From Ga0077548 sp035440445 (GTDB taxonomy: Bacteria; Pseudomonadota; Alphaproteobacteria; Rhizobiales; Xanthobacteraceae), in the NCBI GenBank assembly GCA_035440445.1, contig DAORMJ010000020.1:3727-67726 (forward strand): a stretch of DNA of 64,000 nucleotides, in the 5' to 3' direction. The notes beneath the pieces were generated by a model. That model was not told the origin of the DNA, made no database searches, and worked only from the letters and a program-made list of their open reading frames with translations. Shown piece after piece: positions 35,939-44,796 of the stretch (positions are counted from its first letter, which is position 1; the number at the start of each line of letters is the position of its first letter). A program made the position numbers and the translations under genes.

Positions 35939-36751
35939 GTGGAAACGAGCGATTTCGAGCTGCCAGAGGCAGAGCGTGCGAGCCACGAGCCAACGCTCGT
36001 TGTCGATGTGACGGGCTTTGGCGGGCCGCTTGATCTGTTGCTGACACTCGCGCGCACGCAGAAAGTCGATCTCGCCAAGATCTCGATCCTTGCGCTCGCC
36101 GAGCAGTATCTGGAGTTCATCCAGCGCGCGCGCGACCTGCGCATCGAAGTGGCTGCCGACTATCTCGTGATGGCGGCATGGCTTGCTTATTTGAAGTCGC
36201 GCCTGCTGTTGCCGGAAGCCAATGCTCCGGAAGAACCATCGGCTGCCGATCTCGCGGCCGACCTTGCGGCGCGTCTGCAGCATCTGGAGGCGATCCGCCG
36301 CGCCGGCGCTGGTCTGATGACGCGCGACAAGCTCGGCTCCGAGTTCTTCGGTCGCGGCATGCCGGAAGAGGTGGAGTCGCTGCAGCCGCAGCAATACACC
36401 GCCACGATCTACGATCTGCTTTCCGCTTATGCGCGGCAGCGGCAGACCAAGGCGCTGTCCCATCACACGGTGAAACAGCGGGTCGTGTGGTCGCTGAAAG
36501 AGGCGCGCGAGCAGCTTGAACGGTTGGTAGGCAAGAGCCAAGACTGGACCAGGCTTGATTCGTTTTTGATCGATTATCTGGTCGAGCCCGCGATGCGCCC
36601 GACCGTGCTGGCGTCGAGCTTTTCGGCGTCACTCGAGATGGTCAAGGAAGGCCATCTGGAATTGCAGCAGGAAACCGCGTTTGCCCCGCTCTGGTTGAAG
36701 CGGCGGGCTGAACCAAGACCAGAATTACATGTGGTGGAGACGAAACAGTGA
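35939..36751 (+). CDS. scpA: segregation and condensation protein A
   Basis: A 270-residue kleisin that joins SMC ATPase heads with ScpB in the chromosome-condensing complex. Family stretches include FGGPLDLLLTLARTQKVDLAKISIL, here split across about residues 30-55, the YLEFIQ and DYLVMAAWLAYLKSRLLLP helices, and a C-terminal winged-helix. The start is GTG at 35939, with GGAAG eight bases upstream; another in-frame GTG at 35930 is possible. Its stop overlaps the scpB start as GTGA. No smc gene is in this window. Confidence 0.9.
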   Translation: METSDFELPEAERASHEPTLVVDVTGFGGPLDLLLTLARTQKVDLAKISILALAEQYLEFIQRARDLRIEVAADYLVMAAWLAYLKSRLLLPEANAPEEPSAADLAADLAARLQHLEAIRRAGAGLMTRDKLGSEFFGRGMPEEVESLQPQQYTATIYDLLSAYARQRQTKALSHHTVKQRVVWSLKEAREQLERLVGKSQDWTRLDSFLIDYLVEPAMRPTVLASSFSASLEMVKEGHLELQQETAFAPLWLKRRAEPRPELHVVETKQ

Positions 36752-37431
36752 CCGCGTTGCGCAAACCGCTTTCGATCGTGGGTGCCGAGCCCGAAGTGCA
36801 GTCCGACGAAAACCAGCGCGTTCTGGAAGCGATCCTGTTTGCCGCGACCGAGCCGGTGGACGAGAATCTTCTGAAGTCGCGGCTTCCGGAAGACGCCGAT
36901 CTGCAGGCTGAACTGGACCGGTTGGTCGAGCATTACGCAGCCCGTGGCGTCAATCTCGTGCGCGTCGCAGGCAAGTGGGCGCTGCGTACCGCCTCGGATC
37001 TGGGTCATCGGATTGCCAAGGATGCGCCTGCGCCGAAGAAGCTTTCGCGTGCCGCGATCGAGACGCTCGCAATCGTCGCGTATCATCAGCCGGTGACGCG
37101 CGCGGAGATCGAAGAAATCCGCGGCGTTACCATCAGCAAGGGCACGCTGGATGCGTTGATCGAAATGGGCTGGGTGCGTCTGCGCGGCCGCCGCAAGGTG
37201 CCGGGCCGCCCTGTGACCTACGGAACCACCGAGGCGTTCCTCATTCACTTCGGGCTCAACGAGATTTCCGATCTTCCGGGCCTGGAAGAGCTGAAGGGCG
37301 CGGGCTTCCTGGAAGACCGCCTGCCGGCTGGATTTGCCGTTCCGATCCCGAACGATCTTTCGACGCTTCGCGACGACGAGGAGCCGCTGGAAGAAGGCGA
37401 TCCGGAACTCGATCCCGAGAGCGGTAAGTAA
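36748..37431 (+). CDS. scpB: segregation and condensation protein B
   Basis: A 227-residue two-winged-helix protein that dimerises and binds ScpA in the SMC complex. The family core is visible: ILFAATEPVDENLL, LAIVAYHQPVTRAEIEEIRG and DALIEMGWVRLRGRRKVPGRP. The C-terminal 40 residues are acidic and probably disordered. It starts with GTG overlapping the scpA stop. An ABC ATPase gene follows 39 bp later. Confidence 0.93.
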   Translation: MTALRKPLSIVGAEPEVQSDENQRVLEAILFAATEPVDENLLKSRLPEDADLQAELDRLVEHYAARGVNLVRVAGKWALRTASDLGHRIAKDAPAPKKLSRAAIETLAIVAYHQPVTRAEIEEIRGVTISKGTLDALIEMGWVRLRGRRKVPGRPVTYGTTEAFLIHFGLNEISDLPGLEELKGAGFLEDRLPAGFAVPIPNDLSTLRDDEEPLEEGDPELDPESGK

Positions 37432-37470
37432 CGGGACTTATCGCGCGCAAACCGTTAGTTTCGCGCCGTT

Positions 37471-38556
37471 ATGGACTCTCGCATCGTTTCCAGCACGCCG
37501 GCTCCCGTATCGATTGCGGCTCATCTCGCGTTCGAGGACGTGCGTCACTCTTATGGGGCGGGCGAATCCATTCGCGGCATTACGCTGGCCGTTGAGCCCG
37601 GCGAAGTACTCAGCGTGCTGGGACCTTCCGGCTGCGGGAAGACTACGCTTTTGCGGATCGCAGCAGGTCTTGAGTCGCCATCGTCGGGCCGCGTGCTGCT
37701 CGATGGCAGGGAAATCGCCGGACCGTCTCGCTTCGTGCCGCCGGAGAGCCGCGGCATCGGCCTGATGTTTCAGGACCACGCGCTGTTCCCACACATGACG
37801 AACCTGGAGAACGTGCGGTTCGGTCTGCGCGGGTTGTCGCGCGCGGATGCGGAGCGTCAGGCTTCGCTTGCGCTGGATCGCGTAGGATTGGGCGCGCGCG
37901 GCGCGGAATATCCGCACATGCTTTCGGGCGGCGAGCAGCAACGCGTGGCGCTTGCGCGGACAATCGCACCGCGCCCGGCGGTGATCCTGATGGACGAACC
38001 ATTTTCGGGGCTCGACAGCCGTTTGCGCGATTCCGTGCGGAGCGAAACGCTGGCGATTCTGCGGGAAGCGCGCGCGACCTGCGTCGTCGTAACCCACGAC
38101 GCCGAGGAAGCGATGCGGATGGGCGATCGCGTTGCGTTACTGAATCAGGGGCGTGTGGTGGAAATCGGCGACCCGGAATGGATCTATCGCCGCCCGCAAA
38201 GTCTCTTCGCCGCTCGTTTTTTCTGCGAACTGAATGAACTAACTGCGTGGGCATATCGCGGGCGTATCGAAACGCCGCTTGGAACCTTCGCGGCCGATTC
38301 CGTGGAAGACGGAGAGGCGGTAGTCTGTATTCGTCCGCAGGCCATTCGGTTGCGCAGCGCAGGCGAAGGATTACCCGGACGGATTGTCGCGCACCGCTTT
38401 GTGGGGGAGGTAAGCCTCCTCGAAATTATCATGCCGGGGCTCGACGAACCCGTGCTGGCGCGGGTGCGGGAACCCGTTAACCGCGAAACCGGCGAGGATG
38501 TGGGGGTCGAGATCGACCCCGCCGAAGTTCTTGTTTTTGCCGCTTCGCGGCCCTAG
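37471..38556 (+). CDS. FbpC/PotA-type ABC transporter ATP-binding protein
   Basis: A 361-residue importer-type ATPase. Walker A GPSGCGKTT, Q-loop MFQDHALFPHM, signature LSGGEQQRVALAR, Walker B ILMDEPFSGLD and switch THDAEEAMRMGDR are complete, followed by a C-terminal TOBE-like domain (about 250-355). The closest type is ferric-ion/spermidine/thiamine importers. No permease or binding-protein gene lies near, so its partners must be elsewhere. It sits between scpB and tatA. Substrate unknown. Confidence 0.88.
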   Translation: MDSRIVSSTPAPVSIAAHLAFEDVRHSYGAGESIRGITLAVEPGEVLSVLGPSGCGKTTLLRIAAGLESPSSGRVLLDGREIAGPSRFVPPESRGIGLMFQDHALFPHMTNLENVRFGLRGLSRADAERQASLALDRVGLGARGAEYPHMLSGGEQQRVALARTIAPRPAVILMDEPFSGLDSRLRDSVRSETLAILREARATCVVVTHDAEEAMRMGDRVALLNQGRVVEIGDPEWIYRRPQSLFAARFFCELNELTAWAYRGRIETPLGTFAADSVEDGEAVVCIRPQAIRLRSAGEGLPGRIVAHRFVGEVSLLEIIMPGLDEPVLARVREPVNRETGEDVGVEIDPAEVLVFAASRP

Positions 38557-38625
38557 GTTCGTGTAAAGTAACGAAAATTGGCTGGTCTCGGCGGCTCCTA
38601 AGCTAACCTGCCAGCGGAGGATTCC

Positions 38626-38850
38626 ATGGGTGGTTTGAGTATCTGGCATTGGCTTGTCGTCGCGGTGGTCGTGTTGCTGCTGTTTGGTCGCGGCAAGATT
38701 TCCGAACTGATGGGCGATGCCGCGAAGGGCATCAAGGCGTTCAAGAAGGGCATGGCGGATGACGAACCCGCCGCCGCGCAGACGCCGCCCAAGACGATCG
38801 AGCAAACCCCGCCGGCGGTGCGCCGCACCGACGATCAGAAGGTCGGCTGA
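38626..38850 (+). CDS. tatA: twin-arginine translocase subunit TatA
   Basis: A 74-residue TatA/E protein. It has one N-terminal membrane helix (about 5-20, IWHWLVVAVVVLLLFGRGK), the FGRGKISELMGDAAKGIKAFKK amphipathic helix with the FG pair, and a short acidic tail. Many copies form the pore-like part of the Tat pathway that exports folded proteins. The ribosome site GGAGGA precedes the ATG. tatB follows 61 bp on. Confidence 0.95.
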   Translation: MGGLSIWHWLVVAVVVLLLFGRGKISELMGDAAKGIKAFKKGMADDEPAAAQTPPKTIEQTPPAVRRTDDQKVG

Positions 38851-38911
38851 CGCCGCTGGCTTGCGGCGCCTTTCGCGGACTGCAATCTGGCCGCGGTGAG
38901 GTGGCAGCTAC

Positions 38912-39355
38912 ATGTTCGATATCGGTTGGAGTGAACTTCTCGTAATCGGGATCGTCGCGCTCGTGGTGATCGGGCCGAAGGATCTTCCGAAGGTGCTTCG
39001 CGCGCTCGGCTCGATGATGTCGAAGGTGCGCTCGATGGCGAACGAGTTTCAGGGCCAGTTTCAGGATGCGATGCGCGATGCAGAGCTCGCTGACCTGAAG
39101 AAGCAGGCCGAGAACCTCGCATCGTCGGCACAGAACGCAATCCAGAATCCGATGCAGTCGATCGAGAGCGAAATTCAGAAATCGATCGATAGCCCTCCGT
39201 CGCCGCCAGCGACGGATGCGCAGGTCGACGCCACAATTCCGGCACCCGCGCAGGCCGAGCCTGTGAACATCGAGCCGGCACCCATCGCGCCCGCCTCGAC
39301 CACGTCTGCTGACACGATCAATGCGCCAGCGCCGAAGCAGGGGACGGGCGCATGA
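38912..39355 (+). CDS. tatB: twin-arginine translocase subunit TatB
   Basis: A 147-residue TatB. The N-terminal helix FDIGWSELLVIGIVALVVIG, the conserved GP at 22-23 (IGPKDLPKVLRALG) and an amphipathic helix are followed by a long, Pro/Ala-rich tail (about 80-147), which is variable in the family. TatB with TatC forms the receptor for twin-arginine signal peptides. It overlaps tatC by four bases. Confidence 0.94.
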   Translation: MFDIGWSELLVIGIVALVVIGPKDLPKVLRALGSMMSKVRSMANEFQGQFQDAMRDAELADLKKQAENLASSAQNAIQNPMQSIESEIQKSIDSPPSPPATDAQVDATIPAPAQAEPVNIEPAPIAPASTTSADTINAPAPKQGTGA

Positions 39356-40188
39356 GCCAGGAAGATATCGACTCCAGCAAGGCTCCGTTGATGGAGCATC
39401 TGGTCGAGCTGCGCTCGCGGCTGATCAAGTCGCTGCTCGCATTCTTCGTGATGCTGATCATCTGCTTCGCCGGCGCGAAGTACATCTACAACATCCTGCT
39501 GTTTCCCTATCAGCTTGCTGCGGGCGCCGATGCGAAGATCGAGTTGATTTATACCGCGCCGCAAGAGTTTCTCATCACGCAGATCAAGCTTGCGATTTTC
39601 GGCGCCGCGTTCCTCGCGTTTCCGGTCATCGCGTCGCAGATTTATGCCTTCGTCGCGCCCGGTCTTTATAAGCACGAGAAGGGCGCGTTTCTGCCGTATC
39701 TGATCGCGACGCCATTCTGCTTTCTGCTCGGAGCCGCGTTCGTCTATTTCCTCGCGATGCCGCTTGCGATGGGCTTCTTCATCGGCATGCAGCAACTCGG
39801 CGCTGGCCCCGAGATCAAGCTCTTGCCGCGCGTCTCTGAATATCTTTCCCTGATCATGGGACTGATCTTCGCATTCGGGATTTGCTTTCAGCTTCCCGTG
39901 ATCCTGACGCTGCTCGCGCGTATCGGCGTGGTCACGGCTGCCTGGCTCCGCCAGATGCGCCGCTACGCCATCGTAGGCGTCTTCGTGATCGCGGCCGTGC
40001 TAACGCCGCCGGACGTGATCTCACAGCTTGCGCTTGCGGTGCCCACCTTGCTCCTTTACGAAGCCTCCATCTGGCTGGTGGCGGCGGCAGAGAAGAAGCG
40101 GGCAGCGGCGCAGGCGGAAACAGATGCCGCCAATGCGTCGAATGCGACCGATCTGACGGCGCCCCCGGCCAACCCGTCCAGCACGTAA
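39352..40188 (+). CDS. tatC: twin-arginine translocase subunit TatC
   Basis: A 278-residue six-span membrane protein, the signal-peptide receptor of the Tat system. Conserved features are MEHLVELRSRLIKSL at the N-terminus, LFGAAF-like helix 2 region ITQIKLAIFGAAFLAFPVI, FAPGLYKHEK and the late LTPPDVISQLALAVP. It overlaps tatB as ATGA. It ends with an Ala-rich charged tail. serS follows after 63 bp. Confidence 0.95.
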   Translation: MSQEDIDSSKAPLMEHLVELRSRLIKSLLAFFVMLIICFAGAKYIYNILLFPYQLAAGADAKIELIYTAPQEFLITQIKLAIFGAAFLAFPVIASQIYAFVAPGLYKHEKGAFLPYLIATPFCFLLGAAFVYFLAMPLAMGFFIGMQQLGAGPEIKLLPRVSEYLSLIMGLIFAFGICFQLPVILTLLARIGVVTAAWLRQMRRYAIVGVFVIAAVLTPPDVISQLALAVPTLLLYEASIWLVAAAEKKRAAAQAETDAANASNATDLTAPPANPSST

Positions 40189-40218
40189 ATTCAACTATCG
40201 CTTTAAGTGGTAAAATTG

Positions 40219-40242
40219 TGCGTAATTATAGACTATTACGCA
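40219..40242. promoter_or_regulatory. inverted repeat abutting the serS ribosome site
   Basis: TGCGTAAT, eight bases, ATTACGCA: perfect 8-bp arms. The right arm ends at 40242, where AGGA (40242-40245), the likely Shine-Dalgarno, begins; serS starts at 40252. As RNA the hairpin would sit against the ribosome site; as DNA it could be an operator. Confidence 0.45.
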
Positions 40243-40251
40243 GGACTGAAA

Positions 40252-41535
40252 ATGCACGACATTAAGTGGATACGAGACCATCCCGCGGAGTTCGACCGCG
40301 CGCTCGCGCGCCGTGGCCTGAGTGCGGGCTCGCCGGATCTCATTGCGCTGGACGAAAAGCGCCGCGCGGTGATCGCGAAGCTGCAGGTCATGCAGGAGCG
40401 ACGGAACGCCGTTTCCAGAGAAGTGGGCGAAGCCAAGAAGGCCAAGGACGAGGCGCGCGCCCAGACCCTGATGAGCGAGGTTGCCGGCATCAAGGATGAG
40501 ATGCCGAAGCTCGAAGCCGAGCAGCAGGAGATCGAGAAGCGGCTCGACGAAATTCTTGCGTCCATTCCGAACCTTCCCGCCGCCGACGTGCCGGAAGGCA
40601 AGGACGAAACCGGCAATGTCGAATATCGCCGTCATGGCGAGCGCCCGGCAATCGGCTTCAAGCCGAAGCTGCATTTCGAGATCGGCGAAGCGCTCGGTCT
40701 GATGGATTTCGAGGCCGCGTCGAAAATTTCGGGCGCTCGTTTCGTCGTGCTGAAGGGCGCGCTCGCGCGGCTCGAGCGCGCGCTGGCGCAACTCTTTCTC
40801 GACACGCATACGGCTGAGCATGGCTATACGGAAGTGAACCCGCCGGTACTCGTCCGGGATGCGGCGATGTACGGAACGGCACAACTGCCGAAATTCAGGG
40901 AAGATCAATTTCGCGCAGGCGAGGACTTCTGGCTTATCCCGACGGCGGAAGTGCCGCTGACGAATCTCGCGAGCGGCGAAATCATTGACGACGCCAAGCT
41001 GCCGATGCGCCTCACCGCCTGCACGCCTTGCTTCCGCGCGGAAGCCGGCGCCGCCGGCAAGGATACGCGCGGCATGATCCGCCAGCACCAGTTCACCAAG
41101 GTCGAGTTGGTTTCGATCACGACGCCTGAGCAGAGCGCGGAAGAGCACGAGCGAATGCTCGTCTCTGCCGAGAAGGTCTTGCAGAAGCTCGGCCTGCATT
41201 ACCGCGTCATGACGCTCTGCACCGGCGATATGGGCTTTGCCTCGCAGAAGACCTACGACATCGAGGTCTGGCTGCCCGGCGAAAACACGTATCGCGAGAT
41301 TTCTTCCTGCTCGAACTGCGGGGAGTTTCAAGCGCGGCGCATGAACGCGCGCTATCGCCCGAAAGACGCGAAAGGCCCGCGCTACGTTCATACGCTGAAC
41401 GGGTCTGGCGTCGCGGTCGGGCGCGCGCTGATTGCCGTTCTCGAAAACTATCAGAACGAAGACGGCTCCGTCACAATCCCGGAAGCCTTGAAGCCCTATA
41501 TGGGTGGCATCACAAAAATCACGAAGGCAAATTGA
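40252..41535 (+). CDS. serS: seryl-tRNA synthetase
   Basis: A 427-residue class II synthetase. The N-terminal long coiled-coil arm (about 30-100, e.g. EVGEAKKAKDEARAQTL) binds the tRNA-Ser variable arm. The catalytic core has motif 2 (FRAEAGAAGKDTRGMIRQHQF) and motif 3 (GSGVAVGRALIAVLENYQ). It also charges tRNA-Sec in species that have it. The start is ATG at 40252 (MHDIKWIRDHP). The stop adjoins or overlaps the surE start, depending on its TTG. Confidence 0.95.
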   Translation: MHDIKWIRDHPAEFDRALARRGLSAGSPDLIALDEKRRAVIAKLQVMQERRNAVSREVGEAKKAKDEARAQTLMSEVAGIKDEMPKLEAEQQEIEKRLDEILASIPNLPAADVPEGKDETGNVEYRRHGERPAIGFKPKLHFEIGEALGLMDFEAASKISGARFVVLKGALARLERALAQLFLDTHTAEHGYTEVNPPVLVRDAAMYGTAQLPKFREDQFRAGEDFWLIPTAEVPLTNLASGEIIDDAKLPMRLTACTPCFRAEAGAAGKDTRGMIRQHQFTKVELVSITTPEQSAEEHERMLVSAEKVLQKLGLHYRVMTLCTGDMGFASQKTYDIEVWLPGENTYREISSCSNCGEFQARRMNARYRPKDAKGPRYVHTLNGSGVAVGRALIAVLENYQNEDGSVTIPEALKPYMGGITKITKAN

Positions 41536-41537
41536 CG

Positions 41538-42317
41538 TTGCGCATTCTTGTTACCAACGACGACGGAATTCATTCGCCGGGCCTGGACGCGCTGGCGCGG
41601 ATCGCAAGGCAGCTCTCGGACGATGTCTGGATCGTCGCGCCCGAATTCGATCAGTCGGGCGTGTCGCATTCGCTTTCGCTGTCGGACCCGCTTCGTCTGC
41701 GCAAAGTTGCGGAGAAGCGCTTTGCCGTGAAAGGCACGCCGACCGATTGCGTGATCATGGGCGTGCGCCATGTGCTCGAGGACAAGCGGCCCGACCTGAT
41801 CCTGTCCGGCGTCAATCGCGGGCAGAATCTCGCTGAGGATGTGATCTATTCGGGCACGGTCGCCGGCGCGATGGAAGGAACCATTCTCGGCATCCAGGCG
41901 ATGGCGCTGAGCCAGGCCTATGGTCCGCTGACGCGCGAGAAGCCGACCTACGACACCGTCGAGGCGCTTGCGCCGGACCTGATCCGCAAAATTCTCAAGC
42001 AGGGCCTGCCGATTGGCGTCCTGCTGAACATCAACTTTCCGGACTGTCCGCCGGAAGAAGTGCAAGGCGTTGCGATCACCACGCAGGGCCGGCGCGACGC
42101 CGAATTGCTGCTCGTGGACAAGCGGCAGGACGGCCGGGGATTTCCGTATTACTGGATCGGCTTTCAGCGCATCAAACGCACCTATGCCGATGGCAGCGAT
42201 CTTTCTGCAATCGAGCGGAAGCAAATCTCGGTCACGCCGCTGCGGATCGATCTCACGGATCGGCCGTTTATGACCAAACTCGCCGCGATGTTCGACAAGA
42301 GCGAGTTGACGAACTAG
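41538..42317 (+). CDS. surE: 5'/3'-nucleotidase SurE
   Basis: A 259-residue metal-dependent nucleotidase linked to stationary-phase survival. The metal site D8-D9 in LVTNDDGIHSPG, S40 in EFDQSGVS, and the loop SGVNRGQN (90-97) are all present. The start is TTG: at 41538 (MRILVTNDDG, with GAAGG ten bases upstream) or at 41532, overlapping serS. The first fits the family better. The pcm gene follows after 21 bp, the familiar surE-pcm pairing. Confidence 0.93.
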   Translation: MRILVTNDDGIHSPGLDALARIARQLSDDVWIVAPEFDQSGVSHSLSLSDPLRLRKVAEKRFAVKGTPTDCVIMGVRHVLEDKRPDLILSGVNRGQNLAEDVIYSGTVAGAMEGTILGIQAMALSQAYGPLTREKPTYDTVEALAPDLIRKILKQGLPIGVLLNINFPDCPPEEVQGVAITTQGRRDAELLLVDKRQDGRGFPYYWIGFQRIKRTYADGSDLSAIERKQISVTPLRIDLTDRPFMTKLAAMFDKSELTN

Positions 42318-42338
42318 CGACTACGGAGCTACAGGCGG

Positions 42339-43016
42339 ATGCCCGACCGCAACCGGCGCGACGAGGAATTCGAGCGGAAGAACGCGGAAGCGCGCATGGA
42401 GTTCTTGCTCTCCTTGCGCAGCCGCGGCATCCGCGACCTCAAGGTGCTGCGTGCGCTCGAACAGGTGCCGCGCGAGATTTTCGTCGAGGCCGAGCACGCG
42501 AATGTCGCCTATGCCGATCAGGCTTTGCCGATCGATTGCGGACAAACGATAAGCCAGCCCTTCGTTGTCGCGACCATGACGGAGGCGCTTGACGTCGATC
42601 CCCGGCACAAAGTGCTCGAACTGGGAACGGGCTCCGGCTATCAGGCCGCGATCCTTGGCATGCTTGCGAAATCCGTCGTGACGATTGAGCGCTATCGCAC
42701 GCTTGCCGATCTCGCGTCCGCCCGGCTTCGTGTGCTCGGCTTGAAGAACGTGACCGTCCGCGTTGCCGATGGCAGTTTCGGTGCACCGGACGAGGCGCCA
42801 TTCGACAGGATCATTGTCACCGCTGCGACCGAAACGGTGCCGTCACCGCTGTTCGATCAACTGGCTGATAACGGCCGGCTGATCGCGCCTGTTGGGCCGA
42901 AGGCAGGCGTGCAAGCGCTTCGTCTGTTCACGAAATCAGGCGGCAAGATCGACCATCTCGATCTCATTTCGGTGCGCTTCGTGCCGCTGGTCGAGGGCAA
43001 GGCAATCGCGCTCTGA
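42339..43016 (+). CDS. pcm: protein-L-isoaspartate O-methyltransferase
   Basis: A 225-residue SAM-dependent repair methyltransferase that restores damaged aspartate/asparagine residues in proteins. The canonical substrate motif DCGQTISQPFVVA is intact, followed by the SAM motif VLELGTGSGYQAAIL. It lies 21 bp after surE and before nlpD, the classic surE-pcm-nlpD order known in many proteobacteria. A second, divergent family member is at 18453. Confidence 0.95.
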   Translation: MPDRNRRDEEFERKNAEARMEFLLSLRSRGIRDLKVLRALEQVPREIFVEAEHANVAYADQALPIDCGQTISQPFVVATMTEALDVDPRHKVLELGTGSGYQAAILGMLAKSVVTIERYRTLADLASARLRVLGLKNVTVRVADGSFGAPDEAPFDRIIVTAATETVPSPLFDQLADNGRLIAPVGPKAGVQALRLFTKSGGKIDHLDLISVRFVPLVEGKAIAL

Positions 43017-43131
43017 AGCGCAAACTCCGGACTCTCTTACGAATTTTCTGCTCTGCGCGGGTTTTCTTAAGTCGGCGTTTACCGGACTTAGCCTATTCGT
43101 CAGGCGTGTTGTTGCGTCTGAGTGAGTAGTG

Positions 43132-44424
43132 ATGCGTACCAATCTTTCGCGCTTCCGGGGAGCGCTGCTTACCCGCTGTGCCGCTGTCGCCGCCGTTGGC
43201 GCTTTCGCTGCCGCTTGCAGCACTGACGTGACGCGGTTCGACTCCAATCCATTCCAGAACCGGCAGGATACGACGGCATCGATCCCGCAACAGGCGCCAA
43301 GCAATCAGGCGCAGATTCCGGGACATCAGCTGCCGCCGCGCTCGCAGGTTGAAACGCAGCCGTTGCATAGTCCGCAGCAGCCGCCCGTGGTGACCTATCG
43401 CCCCGCGACGGTGCCGGCCGCGCAGCCTCCGCGCGCGCAGAACAATCTGCTAAGCGCGCCGCGTACGACGGCGGCGGTGAACACGAACGACCTGAACAAG
43501 GATCAAGGCCGCGCCATTATCGTGCAGAGCGGCGAGACCGTTTACTCGCTCGCCCGAAAACATAATGTTTCGGCCAGCGCGATCCTGCGGGCCAATAACC
43601 TGCAGAACGCGAACACGATCCGTCCGGGTCAGCGGCTGGTCATTCCGGCCTCGCGCACCGCCAACACGCAGATCGTCCCGGCAAGCCCCGCAGCGGCGCA
43701 GGCCGGTGTCCATACTGCGGCGGCTGGAGAGACCATCTTCTCGCTCTCGCGCAAGTACAAAGTGAGCCCGCAGGCGATCGCAAAAGCGAACAACCTGACG
43801 CTCTCGACCCAGCTTCGCATTGGCCAGCAGGTCCGCATCCCCGGTGTCGCGCCGATTGCCGCAACGCCGCCGGCTGCTCCGCAGCAGCCGAAGGCCCAGC
43901 CGCAGCGCGCCGTGCAGACCGTGCCGCAAACGCCGCCGCAGCAGGTCGCGCAGAATGAAAATATGCCTGCGCCCGAAAGCGTCGGTGTGGTTCGCCCGAA
44001 TGTTGCTCCCGCGGTGAACGATGCTCCGCAGCGCGCGCCGAATGCCGGTCCTGCGTTCCATTGGCCCGTTCGCGGACGCATTCTCTCGGCCTANNNNNNN
44101 NNNNNNNNNNNNNNNNNNNNNNNNNNNNNNNNNNNNNNNNNNNNNNNNNNNNNNNNNNNNNNNGCCGAAGATGGCGTGGTCGCTTACGCCGGGAACGAAC
44201 TGAAAGGCTTCGGCAACCTCGTGCTGATCCGCCATGCGGACAACTGGGTGACGGCTTATGCGCATCTCGGCGCGATCGATGTAAAAAAGGACCAGAAGAT
44301 CAAGCGCGGCGAAGTCATCGCGAAGGCCGGTCAGACCGGCGGCGTGACCTCGCCACAGCTCCACTTCGAAATCCGCAAGGGCTCAAACCCCGTCGATCCG
44401 GAAAAGCATCTCTCCGGCATCTGA
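43132..44424 (+). CDS. nlpD: NlpD-like LysM/M23 lipoprotein (contains assembly gap)
   Basis: An envelope protein that probably activates a cell-wall amidase. A signal peptide with a lipobox-like AAAC (C29) precedes two LysM peptidoglycan-binding modules (about 127-171 and 194-238), a Pro/Gln linker and a C-terminal M23 domain (about 305-431). The 70-N gap (44094-44163) removes the part that would hold the first M23 metal ligands. Downstream, the usual H-x-H reads QLHFEIR, missing the first histidine, a hallmark of non-catalytic LytM factors such as NlpD/EnvC. Frame is kept across the gap. Confidence 0.88.
   Translation: MRTNLSRFRGALLTRCAAVAAVGAFAAACSTDVTRFDSNPFQNRQDTTASIPQQAPSNQAQIPGHQLPPRSQVETQPLHSPQQPPVVTYRPATVPAAQPPRAQNNLLSAPRTTAAVNTNDLNKDQGRAIIVQSGETVYSLARKHNVSASAILRANNLQNANTIRPGQRLVIPASRTANTQIVPASPAAAQAGVHTAAAGETIFSLSRKYKVSPQAIAKANNLTLSTQLRIGQQVRIPGVAPIAATPPAAPQQPKAQPQRAVQTVPQTPPQQVAQNENMPAPESVGVVRPNVAPAVNDAPQRAPNAGPAFHWPVRGRILSAXXXXXXXXXXXXXXXXXXXXXXXXAEDGVVAYAGNELKGFGNLVLIRHADNWVTAYAHLGAIDVKKDQKIKRGEVIAKAGQTGGVTSPQLHFEIRKGSNPVDPEKHLSGI
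44094..44163. other. assembly gap (70 N)
   Basis: A run of N within the M23 domain of the nlpD-like gene. Reading frame on both sides agrees, so the length may be near correct. The lost part includes the expected Gly-x-Asp/His region. Confidence 0.99.
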
Positions 44425-44429
44425 TCCGA

Positions 44430-44678
44430 TCAGAAGTTGATCACGCGAATAATTCGCCCCCGCGTCGTGCACGTGGGGGTGTATGCGTGTTGATCGATGC
44501 GGCAATCACCGGCTTCGAGTTTTCTCACCGTATCGGTGGCTGATGTCTGTACCGGGGTGGCGATCGCTGTAGCGTTTGCGCCGCCTGACGGCGGGATCAG
44601 CGCGAGGAGGAGCAGAAACGCCGCCATGATCGCGCTGAAAACGAGAAAACGCGGATAGAGAGAAAGTACGTCGCGCAT
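44430..44678 (-). CDS. hypothetical small membrane-anchored protein
   Basis: An 82-residue protein I do not recognise. One hydrophobic helix at about 10-28 (RFLVFSAIMAAFLLLLALI), then a short Ala/Thr-rich stretch and a C-terminal segment with two cysteines (GDCRIDQ and TPTCTTRG) that could form a disulfide in the periplasm. It is convergent with nlpD, with five bases between. Moderate confidence that it is a real gene; the ~118 bp upstream holds no other gene. Confidence 0.45.
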   Translation of the reverse strand: MRDVLSLYPRFLVFSAIMAAFLLLLALIPPSGGANATAIATPVQTSATDTVRKLEAGDCRIDQHAYTPTCTTRGRIIRVINF

Positions 44679-44796
44679 GACGTGAGCCCCAGAACAAATA
44701 AGCCGCTTCTGTGGCGTTCAACGCACGCGAAATCCGGAAGTTCCTCCTCCAGTTGATGAATTATAAGGAAGGATCAACCGCCGGCGGCTCAGGCGG

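Noticed and set aside
43070..43092. Inverted repeat TAAGTC/GACTTA before nlpD
   Set aside because: Only six paired bases with an 11-base spacer; too weak to separate from chance.
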